From the NCBI RefSeq assembly GCF_030538695.1, contig NZ_JAUNTN010000004.1, positions 62,001 through 126,000 of the forward strand: DNA of 64,000 bases. The letters run 5' to 3'. Source of the DNA: Paracoccus sp. (in: a-proteobacteria) (lineage in GTDB: Bacteria; Pseudomonadota; Alphaproteobacteria; Rhodobacterales; Rhodobacteraceae). The position numbers and the translations under genes were made by a program. The notes below the pieces were generated by a model. That model saw only the letters and a program-made list of their open reading frames with translations, was not told the origin of the DNA and searched no databases. Each line of letters starts with the position of its first letter. Position 1 is the stretch's first letter. Of this stretch, positions 51,851-60,141 are shown one piece after another.

Positions 51851-53146
51851 ATGCATGACATCCGCGCCATCCGCGAGAACCCCGCCGCTTTCGACGCCGC
51901 CCTGACCCGGCGCGGTGCGGCCCCGGTGACGGCCGAAATCCTGTCGCTGGACGAAACCCGCCGCGCCCGGATTCTGGCCGCCGAAACCGCGCAGGCCGAA
52001 CAGAACCGCGCCAGCAAAGAGGTCGGTGCCGCCAAGGCCCGTGGTAATGAGGCCGAGTTCGAGCGCCTGCGCGCGCTGGTCGCGGAAACCAAGGCACAGG
52101 TCGCCGCCATGCAATCCGAAGCCGCCGATCTGGACCGCCAGCTTGCCGATCTGCTGGCGACCATTCCCAACCTGCCGCTGGATACGGTGCCCGAAGGCGC
52201 GGATGAGAACGACAATCAGGAAATCCACCGCTGGGGCAGCCCGCGCAATTTCAGCTTCACGCCGCTGGAACATTTCGACATTGCGGGCGTCAAACCCGGC
52301 ATGGACTTTGAAACCGCCGCCAAACTGTCGGGCAGCCGTTTCGTCTATCTGAAAGGCGGCGTGGCGCGGATTCACCGGGCTTTGGCGCAATATATGATTG
52401 ATCTGCACGTCGATCAGCACGGGCTGACCGAATGTTGGACCCCGGTTCTGGTGCTGGACGAGATGATGTTCGGCACTGGCCAGTTGCCCAAGTTCGGCGA
52501 GGACAGCTATCAGACCCGCGAAGGCTGGTGGCTGATCCCCACGGCGGAAGTTACCCTAACCAACACCGTCAACGGCGAGATTCTGGACGCTTCCGAGCTG
52601 CCCCGCCGGCTGGTGGCCGACAGCCAGTGCTTCCGCTCCGAGGCCGGTTCGGCGGGCCGCGACACCAAGGGGATGCTGCGTCAGCACCAGTTCGAGAAGG
52701 TCGAGATGGTCAGCATCACCACCCCCGACGAAGGCCTGGCCGAACACGCCCGCATGACCGGCTGCGCACAGGCAGTTCTGGAAGGGCTTGGCCTGCCCTA
52801 TCGCACCATGCTGCTTTGCACCGGCGACATGGGCTTCGGTGCCCGCATCACCCATGATCTTGAGGTCTGGCTGCCCGGTCAGAACACCTACCGCGAAATC
52901 TCCAGCGTCAGCTATTGCGGCGACTTTCAGGCCCGCCGCATGAACGCCCGCTTTCGCCCCGAAGGCGGCGGAAAGCCGGAATATGTCCACACGCTGAACG
53001 GTTCCGGCCTTGCGGTCGGGCGCACGCTGATCGCGGTTCTGGAAAATGGCCAGCAAGAAGATGGTTCTGTCACGCTGCCCAAGGTTCTGCACCCCTATCT
53101 TGGCGGCAAGACCCGGCTGGCGGCTGATGGCACGCTGACCAGCTAA
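51851..53146 (+). CDS. serS: Seryl-tRNA synthetase
   Basis: A 431-residue class II synthetase. The N-terminal coiled-coil arm (about 30-110, with Ala/Glu/Gln heptads) grips the long variable arm of tRNA-Ser. Motif 2 lies in [20 protein letters not shown] with [10 protein letters not shown] next, and motif 3 is in [19 protein letters not shown]. The [20 protein letters not shown] start is typical. It is a single gene. Confidence 0.97.
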   Translation: MHDIRAIRENPAAFDAALTRRGAAPVTAEILSLDETRRARILAAETAQAEQNRASKEVGAAKARGNEAEFERLRALVAETKAQVAAMQSEAADLDRQLADLLATIPNLPLDTVPEGADENDNQEIHRWGSPRNFSFTPLEHFDIAGVKPGMDFETAAKLSGSRFVYLKGGVARIHRALAQYMIDLHVDQHGLTECWTPVLVLDEMMFGTGQLPKFGEDSYQTREGWWLIPTAEVTLTNTVNGEILDASELPRRLVADSQCFRSEAGSAGRDTKGMLRQHQFEKVEMVSITTPDEGLAEHARMTGCAQAVLEGLGLPYRTMLLCTGDMGFGARITHDLEVWLPGQNTYREISSVSYCGDFQARRMNARFRPEGGGKPEYVHTLNGSGLAVGRTLIAVLENGQQEDGSVTLPKVLHPYLGGKTRLAADGTLTS

Positions 53147-53209
53147 CATTTATTTACAAACAGGCGAAACACCACGAAACCCAAGCAGGGCAAGCGGCGT
53201 TTCCCTGCC

Positions 53210-53932
53210 ATGAGGCCAACGAGCAGTCAAATAACCAAAATCGCCATGCTGGTGTTCATCGCCAGCACGGTTTTGTTTGCGCTGCTGGTGCCTGCCCGCC
53301 CCGAGCCGATGAACCTGCTGCTGACCCGCGCTGAGCCGTTGTTTCACGCCGCTGATCTGGCGCTTCGTCCGCAAAGCGGGGCGCTATGGGTGCTGTTGGT
53401 GATCGTCTGGCTGACAATGGTTCTGCATCTCGTCACCCCCACCGACCCGGAACGCGCCGCGGCCCCACATGAACGCGGTGTGCGACATCTGTTTTCGGCG
53501 GCGCTGATCTGCGGGGCGCTCTGGCCTTGGATGACGCAGCTTTCCGTGCCTCTGGCGGGGCTGCTGGCGGTGATTATGGCGGTGCTGGCGCTGGCCTCGT
53601 TCCTCTATAGCCCGCGCACGACACGCAGTATCAGTCTTGGATTCTTTACCGGCTGGGCCATCCTGACCGGGCTGATGCTGGCGGGCGTCACCATCACCGG
53701 GCTGACCGGGCTGCCCCCCGCCCCTGTCGAGGCGCTCATGCTGGCGCTTGTGGTGGTGGTCGCGGTGCTGGTGCAGATCAAGCATGGCAGCGGCATCACC
53801 TTTCCGCTGTCGGTTATCATCGGGCTGATCGGTATAAGCGGCGCGGCACTGGGGCAAAGCCCAATCCTTGCTACGCTGGCCATCGGCGGCATCGCCGCAC
53901 TGGCATTGGTGCTGGTGCTGGAGGCAACCTAG
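53210..53932 (+). CDS. Uncharacterised polytopic membrane protein
   Basis: A 240-residue protein with about seven hydrophobic helices (roughly residues 10-27, 58-78, 92-108, 112-131, 145-168, 175-190, 196-238). A polar loop near 80-90 holds TPTDPERAAAPHERG. I do not recognise a family motif. It stands alone 63 bases after serS, and its 3' end meets the possible degenerate frame of the opposite strand. No function is proposed. Confidence 0.7.
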   Translation: MRPTSSQITKIAMLVFIASTVLFALLVPARPEPMNLLLTRAEPLFHAADLALRPQSGALWVLLVIVWLTMVLHLVTPTDPERAAAPHERGVRHLFSAALICGALWPWMTQLSVPLAGLLAVIMAVLALASFLYSPRTTRSISLGFFTGWAILTGLMLAGVTITGLTGLPPAPVEALMLALVVVVAVLVQIKHGSGITFPLSVIIGLIGISGAALGQSPILATLAIGGIAALALVLVLEAT

Positions 53933-53958
53933 GCCGTGACCTCATAAACGATATGGTG

Positions 53959-54200
53959 TCATGGCAGGCTTTGACCTGACGGCTTGCGAATGAGGCTGGT
54001 CGCGTCGCGTTTAACGAACAAGCACCGGGGCAGCGGGTCGATCCTGATCCCGCTCCCCTGCGCAACCCATTGAGCCTTATTTCAGCAAGCTCGAACACGT
54101 CCCCAAAGTCGCCACCCTTGACGAACAGACCGCCAGAAGCGATTTCGCCCCGTCTGAATTGCGCCTTATTTGCGTCCTCACGCCTCTGGATGCGGGCCAT
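53959..54200 (-). pseudogene. Possible remnant or frameshifted small gene with two copies of a short unit
   Basis: On the minus strand an ATG at 54200 opens MARIQRREDANKAQFRRGEI and goes on to GLFVKGGDFGDVFEL. About 89 bases after the first AAATAAGG (54171) a second one (54082) starts a similar stretch in another frame: NKAQWVAQGSGIRIDPL, then CLFVKRDATSLIRKPSGQ, ending in TGA at 53961-53959. Both units share NKAQ and LFVK. The first frame also stays open to 53871, overlapping the opposite gene. I read this as a diverged duplication or a broken small gene; it may be non-coding. Confidence 0.35.
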
Positions 54201-54228
54201 GATACCACGGCCCGCCCCCAAACACGCC

Positions 54229-55713
54229 TTAGGACTCCTTGGGCTTTTGCCGGTTCTTGTGCTTGGACAGCGCCCCCGACTGGCTGATCTTGGTGGCCTT
54301 ATAGCGATACGGGTTCTTGGTCCCCTGATCGCGGAAGGTCAGCCGGATCGGCGTGCCGGGCATATCAAAATCCGTCCGCAACCCATTGATAAGGTAACGC
54401 TGATAGGCGTCCGGCAGCTTATCGGTATGGGTCGCCTTGACGATAAACGCAGGCGGGCGGGTCTTGATCTGCGTCATGTAGCGCAGCCTGATCCGACGGC
54501 CGCCCGGCGCAGGCGGCGGGTGGGCCTCGGTCATCACTTGCAGCCATTGGTTCAGCTTTCCCGTGGACACGCGGCGGTTCCAGACCTCATGCGCCTTCAG
54601 GATGGCGTTATGCAGCCGGTCCAGCCCCTTGCCCGTCCGGGCCGAGACCGTCACCAAAGGCGCACCTTTCAACTGCGGCAGCAGGCGTTCAAACGCGGCC
54701 CGCAATTCGTTCAGCTTATGCGGCTTGTCGTCCTCAAGATCCCATTTATTCGCGGCGACGACCACGGCACGGCCCTCGGTTTCCGCGAAATCCGCGATGC
54801 GCAGATCCTGCTGCTCAAAGGGGATGGCCACATCCAGCAAGACCACGACCACCTCGGCAAAGCGCACCGCACGCAGCCCGTCAGCCACCGACAGCTTTTC
54901 GACCTTATCCGTCACCTTGGCGCGTTTGCGCATCCCGGCGGTGTCGAAAATCCGCATGGGCGTTCCCATGAAATCAGTCGTCACGCTGATACTGTCACGG
55001 GTGATCCCGGCCTCGGGTCCGGTCAGCAGGCGGTCCTCACCGATGATCTTGTTAATCAGCGTGGATTTACCCGCATTAGGCCGCCCGATCACCGCCAGTT
55101 GCAGCGGACGCCGCGCCGAGGGGCGCCAATCTTCGGCCCCTTCCCCGGATTCGGCGTCCGTTTCGGACAGGTCCACATCGGTTTCCGGCATGATCGGCGC
55201 GGGACGCTCGGCCTCGACCTGCTCGGCCAGGGGGATCAGCGCCCGGTAAAGATCATCCATCCCCTCGCCATGTTCGGCGCTGATCCGCAGCGGCTCGCCA
55301 AGGCCAAGGCCATAAGCCTCGATCGCGCCTTCCTCTCCAGCGCGGCCCTCGGCCTTGTTGGCGGCCAAAATGACATGGCGGGCGCGTTTGCGCAGAATAT
55401 CCGCGAAATATTCATCCGCCGCAGTGATACCCGCACGGGCGTCTGTGACGAACAGACAAATGTCGGCCTCATCAACCGCGCGTTCGGTCAAGCGGCGCAT
55501 CCGGCCTTGCAGGCTGTCATCCTCGGCCAGTTCCAGACCGGCGCTGTCAATCACCACAAAGCGCAGATCACCAAGGCGAGCATCGCCTTCGCGCAGGTCA
55601 CGGGTCACGCCGGGCTGGTCATCGACCAGCGCCAGCCGCTTGCCGACCAGACGGTTGAACAGGGTGGACTTGCCGACATTGGGCCGTCCGACAATGGCAA
55701 GGGTAAAGCTCAT
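54229..55713 (-). CDS. der: Ribosome biogenesis GTPase Der (EngA)
   Basis: A 494-residue double GTPase needed for 50S assembly. Domain 1 has [20 protein letters not shown] and the switch segment [12 protein letters not shown]; domain 2 has [26 protein letters not shown] and [14 protein letters not shown]-like domain follows ([20 protein letters not shown]). An acidic spacer (about 155-180) links the domains. It overlaps the BamB-like gene by 4 bases, so it ends the rarD-yfgM-bamB-der run. Confidence 0.96.
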   Translation of the reverse strand: MSFTLAIVGRPNVGKSTLFNRLVGKRLALVDDQPGVTRDLREGDARLGDLRFVVIDSAGLELAEDDSLQGRMRRLTERAVDEADICLFVTDARAGITAADEYFADILRKRARHVILAANKAEGRAGEEGAIEAYGLGLGEPLRISAEHGEGMDDLYRALIPLAEQVEAERPAPIMPETDVDLSETDAESGEGAEDWRPSARRPLQLAVIGRPNAGKSTLINKIIGEDRLLTGPEAGITRDSISVTTDFMGTPMRIFDTAGMRKRAKVTDKVEKLSVADGLRAVRFAEVVVVLLDVAIPFEQQDLRIADFAETEGRAVVVAANKWDLEDDKPHKLNELRAAFERLLPQLKGAPLVTVSARTGKGLDRLHNAILKAHEVWNRRVSTGKLNQWLQVMTEAHPPPAPGGRRIRLRYMTQIKTRPPAFIVKATHTDKLPDAYQRYLINGLRTDFDMPGTPIRLTFRDQGTKNPYRYKATKISQSGALSKHKNRQKPKES

Positions 55714-57041
55714 CTGAATGCGTGCAACTGGCCGTCACGGCCGACAATGTAAAGGGTGCCGCCCGCCACGACCGGCGCCGAGGCCGCGCCACCGGGGATC
55801 GCCCCCTGCCCGATCAACGCGCCCGAAGCCGGGTCAAACACCCGCAACACCCCGTCGCTGGACCCTACGAACAACCGTCCGTTCGCCATCACCGGGCCAA
55901 GGCTGGCGGTGATGCTGTCCTGTTTCTTGACCTTTTCATCGGTGTAATAGGGCAGATCAACCGCCCAGACACGGGCACCATTGCGGGCGTCCAGCCGCAC
56001 AAGCTGAGCCTGATCGTTCACCGCAAACACCGCATTGCCCACCGGCAGCACCGGGCTGGCCGCACCATCGCGCGACGACCAAAGCTGCGCCCCGCTGGTC
56101 AGGTCGAACGCGTCGATCCGCCCCGAGGAGGTGCCTGCATAGACCACATTCCCAACGATCACCGGATCGCCCGTCAGGTCGCGCATATAGGCGACCGAGC
56201 GGCCCCGCCGCACCCCGGCGACCTGCGCCGACCAGTTCTGCGCCCCGCTGGCAACATCCGCCGCCAGCAATTGACCCGAGCGGAAGGGGAACACCACCTG
56301 CCCGCCCGAAACCGCAGGTGCAGACACGCCCATCACCCCCGAAGCCGCGCCATTGCCGGTGACGGTCCACAGCATCCGGCCATCCTCGGCCCGGACGGCC
56401 CAGCCGGTATCGTTGCGCCCGGTGACATAGACCACGCCATTGGCCACCGTTGGTGCCCCGCCAATCGGCGCCCCGACCCGCTGACGCCACAACACGCCAC
56501 CCGAACGCGCATCCAGTGCAACCAGCTCACCCCAGCCGGTCGTCACAAAAACCCGGCCCGAATCATAGGCGACACCGCCGCCCGACACACTGTCGCCACG
56601 CTCGCCCGCAGGGCGCACATCGGTGAACCAGACCCGGCCGCCATTGGTCGCCGTCGCCGCCACGCCCGAACGGCTGTCCAGCGTATAGATCAGGCCGCCC
56701 GCGACCACCGGATCAGCCACAATGCGATGGCGGCGGTCATCGCCCGCGCCAATCGGGGCCGACCAGATCCGCGAGGCGCCGCCGCCCGCCAGGGCATTAT
56801 TGCCCCCGGCATGGGTCGCGTTGCTGCCGCGCTGCGGCCAGTCGGCACCGGCCCGCACCCCCGGCAGGTTCAGCGCCACCGTGGTCGGCGCGGCCTCGCC
56901 CACAATCGCAGGCCCATCGGGCGAGGTCACGGCGCGCGGGTCCAGACGCTCTCCCGGCAGGATCACATCACGATTGCCGCAAGCCGCCAATGCCAGAACG
57001 GCCAAGGCTGCTGCCCCCATCAGATGCCGTTTGCTGCTCAT
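55710..57041 (-). CDS. bamB: PQQ-like beta-propeller lipoprotein (BamB-like)
   Basis: A 443-residue lipoprotein; [20 protein letters not shown] is followed by Cys, giving the lipobox LAAC. The rest is an eight-bladed PQQ-type propeller with repeated strands such as [40 protein letters not shown] and [20 protein letters not shown]. BamB binds BamA in the outer membrane assembly machine, and the order yfgM-bamB-der is the same as in E. coli, which supports the name. AAAAGGAAAA precedes the ATG at 57041; the frame upstream is not used. Confidence 0.88.
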   Translation of the reverse strand: MSSKRHLMGAAALAVLALAACGNRDVILPGERLDPRAVTSPDGPAIVGEAAPTTVALNLPGVRAGADWPQRGSNATHAGGNNALAGGGASRIWSAPIGAGDDRRHRIVADPVVAGGLIYTLDSRSGVAATATNGGRVWFTDVRPAGERGDSVSGGGVAYDSGRVFVTTGWGELVALDARSGGVLWRQRVGAPIGGAPTVANGVVYVTGRNDTGWAVRAEDGRMLWTVTGNGAASGVMGVSAPAVSGGQVVFPFRSGQLLAADVASGAQNWSAQVAGVRRGRSVAYMRDLTGDPVIVGNVVYAGTSSGRIDAFDLTSGAQLWSSRDGAASPVLPVGNAVFAVNDQAQLVRLDARNGARVWAVDLPYYTDEKVKKQDSITASLGPVMANGRLFVGSSDGVLRVFDPASGALIGQGAIPGGAASAPVVAGGTLYIVGRDGQLHAFR

Positions 57042-57075
57042 GCCGTTTTCCTTTTCCCTGCCGGTTGTCAGAGGC

Positions 57076-57753
57076 TTACTGCGCCGCCGCCGGTTCCGCC
57101 CCATCCGCCTCGGCGCTTTCGCCCAAGGTCAGCATCATCTGCGCCAGCCGCACCCGCAAGTTCTGCGTCAGCCCGTCCCGCGCCTGTATCTGGCGGATCA
57201 GCACCGCCGCGTCATCGTCACGACCCGCGCCGATCAGCGCAACGGCCTTTTGTTCCAGCGCCAACAGCTCGAACGGCGCGCCAGGGCGCGAAAGATCGGT
57301 CAGAATGGCATCACGCTGCGCCAGATCCATGGCCGAGCCTTGCACGATCACCGATTTCAGCCGCGCCAGATCGGCCAGCACGGCATCACCCCCGGCCGCC
57401 TGCGCGGCCTGATCCAGCGCCGCCACCGCTTGCGCCTGCGCATCCGCGTCGAGCTGCGCCCCGGCGGTCAGCAGATTGCCAAGCGCCGCCCGCCCGGCCG
57501 AGCCTTGCGCATCCAGCGCCGCAAAACCCGCCGCAGGGTCCGCGCCACGTTCCGCCGCCAGCACCGCATCGCCCCAACCTTGCGCCGCCTTGGTCGCACG
57601 GGCCACGGTATATTCCCGCCATGCCGCCCCGCCGACAATCGCCAGAATCACCAGCCCCCCGATCCAGCCATAACGGCGGAACGCCTTGAACAAGCGGTCG
57701 CGGCGCAGGTCTTCGGTCACTTCGTCGATGAAGCTGTCGTTCTGGTTGGTCAT
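57076..57753 (-). CDS. YfgM-like membrane-anchored tetratricopeptide-type protein
   Basis: A 225-residue protein with a cytoplasmic N-tail (MTNQNDSFIDEVTEDLRRDR), one membrane helix at about 28-45 (YGWIGGLVILAIVGGAAWRE) and an Ala-rich helical periplasmic region like the TPR domain of YfgM. YfgM works with SecYEG and periplasmic chaperones. It sits directly before the bamB-like gene and ten bases after rarD on the same strand, so co-transcription is likely. Confidence 0.8.
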   Translation of the reverse strand: MTNQNDSFIDEVTEDLRRDRLFKAFRRYGWIGGLVILAIVGGAAWREYTVARATKAAQGWGDAVLAAERGADPAAGFAALDAQGSAGRAALGNLLTAGAQLDADAQAQAVAALDQAAQAAGGDAVLADLARLKSVIVQGSAMDLAQRDAILTDLSRPGAPFELLALEQKAVALIGAGRDDDAAVLIRQIQARDGLTQNLRVRLAQMMLTLGESAEADGAEPAAAQ

Positions 57754-57763
57754 GCTGGTTCCG

Positions 57764-58687
57764 TCATTTCGTTTGCTCTCTTATACGCAAGGTTGCGTCT
57801 GGAACAAGCCGCCGTGCCTGCCAGCTTGCGCGGGTGTAAATTGCCAGCGCCGTCCAGATCAGCGCAAAGGCAATCAGGTGCCAACGCGTGACGGCCTCGC
57901 CCATGACCAGCACCGCGACCAGAAATTGCAGCGTCGGGTTCAGATATTGCAGCAGGCCGATGGTCGCCAGATCAACCCGCCGCGCGGCAAAGGCGAACAG
58001 CATCAGCGGCACCGCCGTCATCGCCCCTGACAGCACCAGCATCACCGCCAGCCCGCCCGAAGCGAAAATCCCCGGCGCATCCGCCGCACCGATCCAGCCC
58101 GCCGCCACCGCCAGCAGCCACAACAGCGCCAGCGGCGTCAGCAGCGCGACCTCTGCCGCAACCGAGATCATCGGGCCAAGGTCCAGCCCCTTCTTGATCA
58201 CCCCATAGGCGCAAAAGCTGAACGCCAGCAGCAGGCTGATCCACGGCCCGATCGACAGCCCATAAATCAGCACCAGCACCGCCACCCCGGCCAGCGCCAC
58301 CGCCAGCCACTTCGCGGGGCTTAACCTTTCGTTGAAAAACACCACCCCGGCCAGAACCGAAGCCAGCGGAAAGATGAAATAACCCAGCGACGCCTCGACC
58401 GCGTGGCCGTTCTGCACCGCCCAAATAAACCCCAGCCAGTTAATCGAGATCATCACCGCCGCCAGCGCCACCCGGCCAAGCTGCGGCCCGGTCAGAATCG
58501 CCCAAAGCGCGGGCAATCGCCCCTGCACGGCCAGAATACCGCCGAACAGGACAAAAGACCAAAAGGTGCGATGCGCCAGCACAGTGCCTGCGCCGAACGG
58601 AGCCAGAGGTTTGTAATACAGGCCGGAAATGCCCCAGATCAGGCATACCGCCAGCATCGCCAAAATGCCCTGTCCGCGCTGATCCAT
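57764..58687 (-). CDS. rarD: EamA-family transporter RarD
   Basis: A 307-residue drug/metabolite-type transporter with ten hydrophobic helices. RarD marks are LAVCLIWGISGLYYKPLAPF, VLAHRTFWSFVLFGGILAVQ, ISINWLGFIWAVQNGHAVEA and LLQYLNPTLQFLVAVLVMGE. The substrate is unknown. The start MDQRGQG at 58687 follows GGGCGGG; the longer frame up to 58747 runs into the sodB terminator. It appears to be the first gene of the rarD-yfgM-bamB-der unit. Confidence 0.9.
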   Translation of the reverse strand: MDQRGQGILAMLAVCLIWGISGLYYKPLAPFGAGTVLAHRTFWSFVLFGGILAVQGRLPALWAILTGPQLGRVALAAVMISINWLGFIWAVQNGHAVEASLGYFIFPLASVLAGVVFFNERLSPAKWLAVALAGVAVLVLIYGLSIGPWISLLLAFSFCAYGVIKKGLDLGPMISVAAEVALLTPLALLWLLAVAAGWIGAADAPGIFASGGLAVMLVLSGAMTAVPLMLFAFAARRVDLATIGLLQYLNPTLQFLVAVLVMGEAVTRWHLIAFALIWTALAIYTRASWQARRLVPDATLRIREQTK

Positions 58688-58747
58688 TCCCGCCCCCGGC
58701 TGATCCGCCGACCTTGAGCTATCCACAGGCTGCTGACAAGACCGCAT

Positions 58748-58778
58748 GAAAAAGGCCCGCCAGAAACCGGCGGGCCTT
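58748..58778 (-). terminator. Terminator of sodB
   Basis: On the minus strand AAGGCCCGCC, a short loop and GGCGGGCCTT form a ten-pair stem followed by TTT. It lies 18 bases after the sodB stop and isolates sodB from rarD. Confidence 0.88.
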
Positions 58779-58795
58779 GGATCATTCTGTCGGGA

Positions 58796-59395
58796 TTACA
58801 GGCGCGAAGCGACGTTTTCCCAGTTCACCAGATTGTCGAGGAAGTTCGACAGGTATTTCGGCCGCGCATTGCGGAAGTCGATGTAATAGGAATGTTCCCA
58901 CACATCGCAGCCCAACAGCGCCACCTGATCGAAGCACAGCGGGTTCACGCCGTTTTCGGTTTTGGTGACTTTCAGGCTGCCGTCCTTGTCCTTGACCAGC
59001 CAGGCCCAACCCGAGCCGAACTGCCCCGCACCGGCGGCGGCAAACTCGTCCTTGAACTTGTCAACCGAACCAAAGGATTCGACCAGCGCCTTTTCCAGCT
59101 CACCCGGAATGGCTTTCTTGCCCGGCCCCATCATCTCCCAGAACTGGGCGTGGTTCCAGTGCTGGCTGGCGTTATTGAAGATACCGTTCTGCGCCACCGC
59201 GCCGGGCTGATAGGTGCCTTTGACGATCTCCTCAAGCGATTTGCCTTCCCATTCGGTCCCGGCAATCAGCTTGTTGCCATTATCGACATAGGCCAGATGG
59301 TGCTTGTCATGGTGATATTCCAGCGTCTCTTTCGACATGCCCAAATCGGCAAGAGCATCATGGGCATAGGGAAGATCGGGAAGCGTGAAGGCCAT
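58796..59395 (-). CDS. sodB: Iron superoxide dismutase
   Basis: A 199-residue Fe/Mn-type SOD: MAFTLPDLPYAHDALADLGM, metal His in EYHHDKHHLAYV, NNASQHWNHAQFWEMM, and the final metal site DVWEHSYYIDFRNARPKYL. QFGSGWAW with the AAAGAG-type segment near AAGAGQFGSGWAWLV favours the iron form. AAAGGA precedes the ATG at 59395. It lies downstream of the sarcosine oxidase genes on the same strand, separated from soxG by about 220 bases that include the 48-base repeat. Confidence 0.95.
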   Translation of the reverse strand: MAFTLPDLPYAHDALADLGMSKETLEYHHDKHHLAYVDNGNKLIAGTEWEGKSLEEIVKGTYQPGAVAQNGIFNNASQHWNHAQFWEMMGPGKKAIPGELEKALVESFGSVDKFKDEFAAAGAGQFGSGWAWLVKDKDGSLKVTKTENGVNPLCFDQVALLGCDVWEHSYYIDFRNARPKYLSNFLDNLVNWENVASRL

Positions 59396-59553
59396 TTTCG
59401 GTTCCTTTCCAAAGCGTTCGCTTGCGGCGTTTTGACACGGGTCACGGCAAAGGGAAAGCCCCGCCCGCAGGGATTGCAGACAAAACGCACGGCTGCCGTA
59501 AGGGTTCCGCCGAAAAGGGGGCGCTGCCCCCATCGCCTCCGGCGATTCCCCCG

Positions 59554-59601
59554 GGATATTTGGATGAAGAAGAAGCCACTTTCTTCTTCACTTAAATATC
59601 C
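59554..59601. repeat. 48-base imperfect palindrome, copy C of the GGATATTT/GAAGAAGAA element
   Basis: The left arm is GGATATTTGGATGAAGAAGA; the right arm on the opposite strand is GGATATTTAAGTGAAGAAGA. The element is the reverse complement of copy A at 8406-8453 except for the few central bases. A GC-rich stretch (GGGGGCGCTGCCCCC and CGCCTCCGGCG hairpins) lies just before it. It separates soxG from sodB. Confidence 0.8.
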
Positions 59602-59616
59602 ATGCGACAGCCGCAA

Positions 59617-60141
59617 TCAGGATAAGCGCGGGGCCAGTTGCGTGCCGGGGGTGGCGGCATTTTTCAGGATGGTGGCCACATAATCGGCAACGGATCGAAA
59701 GGCGATCACCCGCCAGCCGCCATTGATGCGCCAGAACCCCGCCGCCACCTGCGCCAGACGAGACCGCCGGATGTGATCCGCCCCCATTGCCGCGACATCG
59801 GCGGGGGTCAGCTTCATCAGCACGTCATCGGCATATGGCCCGATCACGTCATAAACGCAGCGCATATCGCTGACATCCAGCACCAGACCATGCGCCCCCA
59901 TCAGCGCCTGTTCCGCATCCTGAACCGCCTGATCCAGCTGATCCAGCGGCAGGGTCAGTAGCAGCTCATCAGGCGAGAACCAGAACAGATCTCGTGTGCC
60001 ATCAGAGGTGAAACGCAGCACATCGGGAACCGGCAAGCCCACGGCCTCGACCAGCGCGTCGCCGCTGCTGGCCAGATCGGCGCGGATCAGAACCATGCCG
60101 AGGTCGGTCACAGGGGTGATTTTGGCAAGTGGCTCAGCCAT
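59617..60141 (-). CDS. soxG: Sarcosine oxidase gamma subunit
   Basis: A 174-residue subunit of heterotetrameric sarcosine oxidase: it starts MAEPLAKITPVTDLGMVLIR and holds the GcvT-like stretch WFSPDELLLTLPLDQLDQAV, then VLDVSDMRCVYDVIGPYADD and the end INGGWRVIAFRSVADYVATI. It helps frame the tetrahydrofolate side of the complex. The ATG at 60141 overlaps the soxA stop by eight bases, so an earlier start is not needed. Confidence 0.92.
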   Translation of the reverse strand: MAEPLAKITPVTDLGMVLIRADLASSGDALVEAVGLPVPDVLRFTSDGTRDLFWFSPDELLLTLPLDQLDQAVQDAEQALMGAHGLVLDVSDMRCVYDVIGPYADDVLMKLTPADVAAMGADHIRRSRLAQVAAGFWRINGGWRVIAFRSVADYVATILKNAATPGTQLAPRLS

